Below, piece by piece: positions 61,640-64,000 of a stretch of DNA of 64,000 nucleotides. The DNA lies in NCBI RefSeq assembly GCF_964355755.1, contig NW_027306097.1, positions 1 through 64,000 of the forward strand. The letters run 5' to 3'. This stretch comes from Antedon mediterranea (Eukaryota > Echinodermata > Crinoidea > Comatulida > Antedonidae). The notes below the pieces were generated by a model, which did no database searches, was not told the DNA's origin, and saw only the letters and a program-made list of their open reading frames with translations. Both the position numbers and the translations under genes were made by a program. Within the stretch, counting starts at the first letter, position 1; every line of letters begins with the position of its first letter.

Positions 61640-64000
61640 CGACGAACACAAAATGTTCTAAAACGTCTCCAAATGCGATTTGAAGCTATTCTAAGCACTT
61701 TGGTGTTTTTATGTTAACAGTTTTTTTCGAAAAACACAAAATGTTCTAAAACGTCTCCAAATGCGATTTGAAGCTATTCTAAGCACTTTGGTGTTTTGTG
61801 TGAAAAAGTTTTGTCTAAATGCTCAAAATGGTCTAAAACGTTTTTAAATACGATATTAAGCTATTTTGTGCTCTTTGATGTTTTTGTGTGAAAAGTGTTA
61901 TCGAAATGCTCAAAATGGTCTAAAACGGTTTATAATGTGATTTTAAGCACTTTGATGTTTTTGTGTAATCAAGTTTCATCGAAATGCACAAATTGGTCTA
62001 AAACGTCTCCAAATGCGATTTGAAGCTATTCTAAGCACTTTGGTGTTTTGTGTGAAAAAGTTTTGTCGAAATGCTCAAAATGGTCTAAAACGTTTTTAAA
62101 TACGATATTAAGCTATTTTGTGCTCTTTGATGTTTTTGTGTGAAAAGTGTTATCGAAATGCTCAAAATGGTCTAAAACCGTTTATAATGTGATTTTAAGC
62201 ACTTTGATGTTTTTGTGTAACCAAGTTTTTTCGAAAATCTCAAAATGGTCTAAAACGTCTCCAAATACGATTTGAAGCTATTCTAAGCACTTTGGTGTTT
62301 TTATGTTAACAAGTTTTTTCGAAAATCACAAAATGGTCTAAAACGTCTCCAAATGCGATTTGAAGCTATTCTAAGCACTTTGGTGTTTTTATGTTAACAA
62401 GTTTTTTCAAAATCACAAAATGGTCTAAAACGTCTCCAAATGCGATTTGAAGCTATTCTAAACCCTTTGGTGTTTTTATGTTGATAAGTTTTTTCGAAAA
62501 TCACAAATTGGTCTAAAACGTCTCCAAATGCGATTTGAAGCTATTCCAAACACTTTGGTGTTTTTATGTTAACAATTTTTTTCGAAAATCACAAAATGGT
62601 CTAAAACGTTTCCAAATGCGATTTGAAGCTATTCTAAGCACTTTCGTGTTTTTATGTTAACAAATTTTTTCGAAAATCACAAAATGGTCTAAAACGTTTC
62701 CAAATTCGATTTGAAGCTATTCTAAGCACTTTCGTGTTTTTATGTTAACAAGTTTTTTCGAAAATCACAAAATGGTCTGAAACGTCTCCAAATGTGATTT
62801 GAAGCTATTCTAACACTTTGGTGTTTTTATGTTAACAAGTTTTTTCAAAAATCACAAAATGGTCTAAAACGTCTCCAAATGCGATTTGAAGCTATTCTAA
62901 GCACTTTGGTGTTTTGTGTGAAAAAGTTTTATCTAAATGCTCAAAATGGTCTAAAACATTTTTAAATACGATATTAAGCTATTTTGTGCTCTTTGATGTT
63001 TTTGTGTGAAAATTGTTATCGAAATGCTCAAAATGGTCTAAAACGGTTTATAATGTGATTCTAAGCACTTTGGTGTTTTTATGTTAACAATTTTTTTCGA
63101 AAATCACAAAATGGTCTAAAACGTTTCCAAATGCGATTTGAAGCTATTCTAAGCACTTTCGTGTTTTTATGTTAACAAATTTTTTCGAAAATCACAAAAT
63201 GGTCTAAAACGTCTCCAAATGTGATTTGAAGCTATTCTAAGCACTTTGGTGTTTTTATGTTAAAAAGTTTTTTCGAAAATCACAAAATGGTCTAAAACGT
63301 CTCCAAATGCGATTTGAAGCCCTTTGGTATTTTGTGTGAAAAAGTTTTGTCGAAATGCTCAAAATGGTCTAAAACGATTTATAATGTCATTTTAAGCACT
63401 TTGATGTTTTTGTGTAACCAAGTTTCATCGAAATGCACAAAATGGTCTAAAACGTCTCCAAATGCGATTTGAAGCTATTCTAAGCACTTTGGTGTTTTGT
63501 GTGAAAAAGTTTTGTCTAAATGCTCAAAAAATGGTCTAAAACGTTTTTAAATACGATATTAAGCTATTTTGTGCTCTTTGATGTTTTTGTGTGAAAAGTG
63601 TTATCGAAATGCTCAAAATGGTCTAAAACGGTTTATAATGTGATTTTAAGCACGTTGATGTTTTTGTGTAATCAAGTTTCATCGAAATGCACAAATTGGT
63701 CTAAAACGTCTCCAAATGCGATTTGAAGCTATTCTAAGCACTTTGGTGTTTTGTGTGAAAAAGTTTTGTCGAAATGCTCAAAATGGTCTAAAACGTTTTT
63801 AAATACGATATTAAGCTATTTTGTGCTCTTTGATGTTTTTGTGTGAAAAGTGTTATCGAAATGTTCAAAATGGTCTAAAACGGTTTATAATGTGATTTTA
63901 AGCACTTTGATGTTTTTGTGTAACCAAGTTTTTTCGAAAATCTCAAAATGGTCTAAAACGTCTCCAAATACGATTTGAAGCTATTCTAAGCACTTTGGTG
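61640..64000 (+). repeat. 3.16-kb unit, copy 3 (cut by window end)
   Basis: GACGAAC is at 61640 and GAAGCCC at 63316, each 5470 bp after the copy-2 markers. It has AAGCACGTTG where copies 1 and 2 have AAGAACGTTG. It also has private ACAAATTTTTTCG variants at ~62660 and ~63175. The unit runs out of the window. Confidence 0.86.

Larger units (their letters stand above)
1..64000 (+). repeat. Single-family satellite DNA array, ~88-bp monomer, higher-order organised
   Basis: The whole window is head-to-tail copies of one monomer family. The start TCTAAAAC recurs every 78-88 bp and is read on the plus strand throughout; I found no inverted block. A typical A monomer has 28 G or C in 88 bases (about 32%). 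No stretch over 300 bp departs from the pattern, so there is no gene, RNA gene or mobile element to annotate. All reading frames are short and follow the repeat. Satellites of this kind are known from centromeric, pericentromeric, subtelomeric and other heterochromatin of eukaryotes. I do not recognise this family by name, and its location on a chromosome is not shown by the sequence. Confidence 0.98.

Noticed and set aside
1-64000. CRISPR array
   Set aside because: Repeats of constant spacing are present, but there are no unique spacers: the whole 88 bp is repeated, and no cas genes are near.
1-64000. CENP-B box in the monomers
   Set aside because: TTCGAAAATCAC resembles the start of the box, but the later A and CGGG positions are not met in any class.
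1-64000. Bacterial or phage origin with iterons
   Set aside because: A 64-kb array with no replication gene and higher-order periodicity does not fit iterons, which are few and short.

Overview
This 64-kb window is one uninterrupted tandem array of AT-rich satellite DNA. I see no protein gene, RNA gene, transposon or unique-sequence island in it. Every line carries diverged copies of one ~88-bp monomer, about 750 copies judged from length, all in the same orientation. The host cannot be named from the sequence. A satellite array of this size with higher-order periodicity points to a eukaryotic nuclear chromosome, in pericentromeric, centromeric or other constitutive heterochromatin. Many recurrent monomer variants are CG-to-TG or CG-to-CA changes, which suggests a genome that methylates CpG, such as a plant or vertebrate. 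That is an inference.

Monomers fall into four main classes, counted here from the conserved start TCTAAAAC. A is 88 bp, has a GTTAAC site and ends in TTCGAAAATCACAAAATGG. B is 87 bp, with an A-like left half and a GTGTGAAAAAG right half. C is 87 bp and has TTTTTAAATACGATATTAAG. D is 78 bp and carries a 10-bp internal deletion. They occur as runs of A interrupted by B-C-D trimers of 252 bp. A+B is 175 bp and A+B+C+D is 340 bp, close to one and two nucleosome repeats.

Layout. From 1 to about 30.96 kb there are two successive copies of a long-range unit of ~15.79 kb (1-15787 and 15788-~30960). They differ mainly by a six-monomer (~516 bp) indel and by a cluster of single-base indels in the first ~6.7 kb of copy 1. 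Each unit is internally repetitive: a ~1.19-kb 14-monomer block occurs twice, and a ~2.2-kb core block occurs twice, ~7.4 kb apart. From ~31 to 44.3 kb the order is scrambled into shorter partial copies with visible breakpoints, including a chimeric 96-bp monomer at 35451-35546. From 44.3 to 53 kb there are recent local tandem duplications (749, 1549 and 505 bp). From 53 to 64 kb there are units of ~3.16 kb (53008, 56170 and 61640 onward), the last separated by a ~2.3-kb mosaic insertion. A diverged relative lies at 35873-38845.

The biological content is therefore satellite evolution by unequal exchange, replication slippage and CpG decay, rather than a gene system. A centromeric role is possible but cannot be shown from sequence alone.
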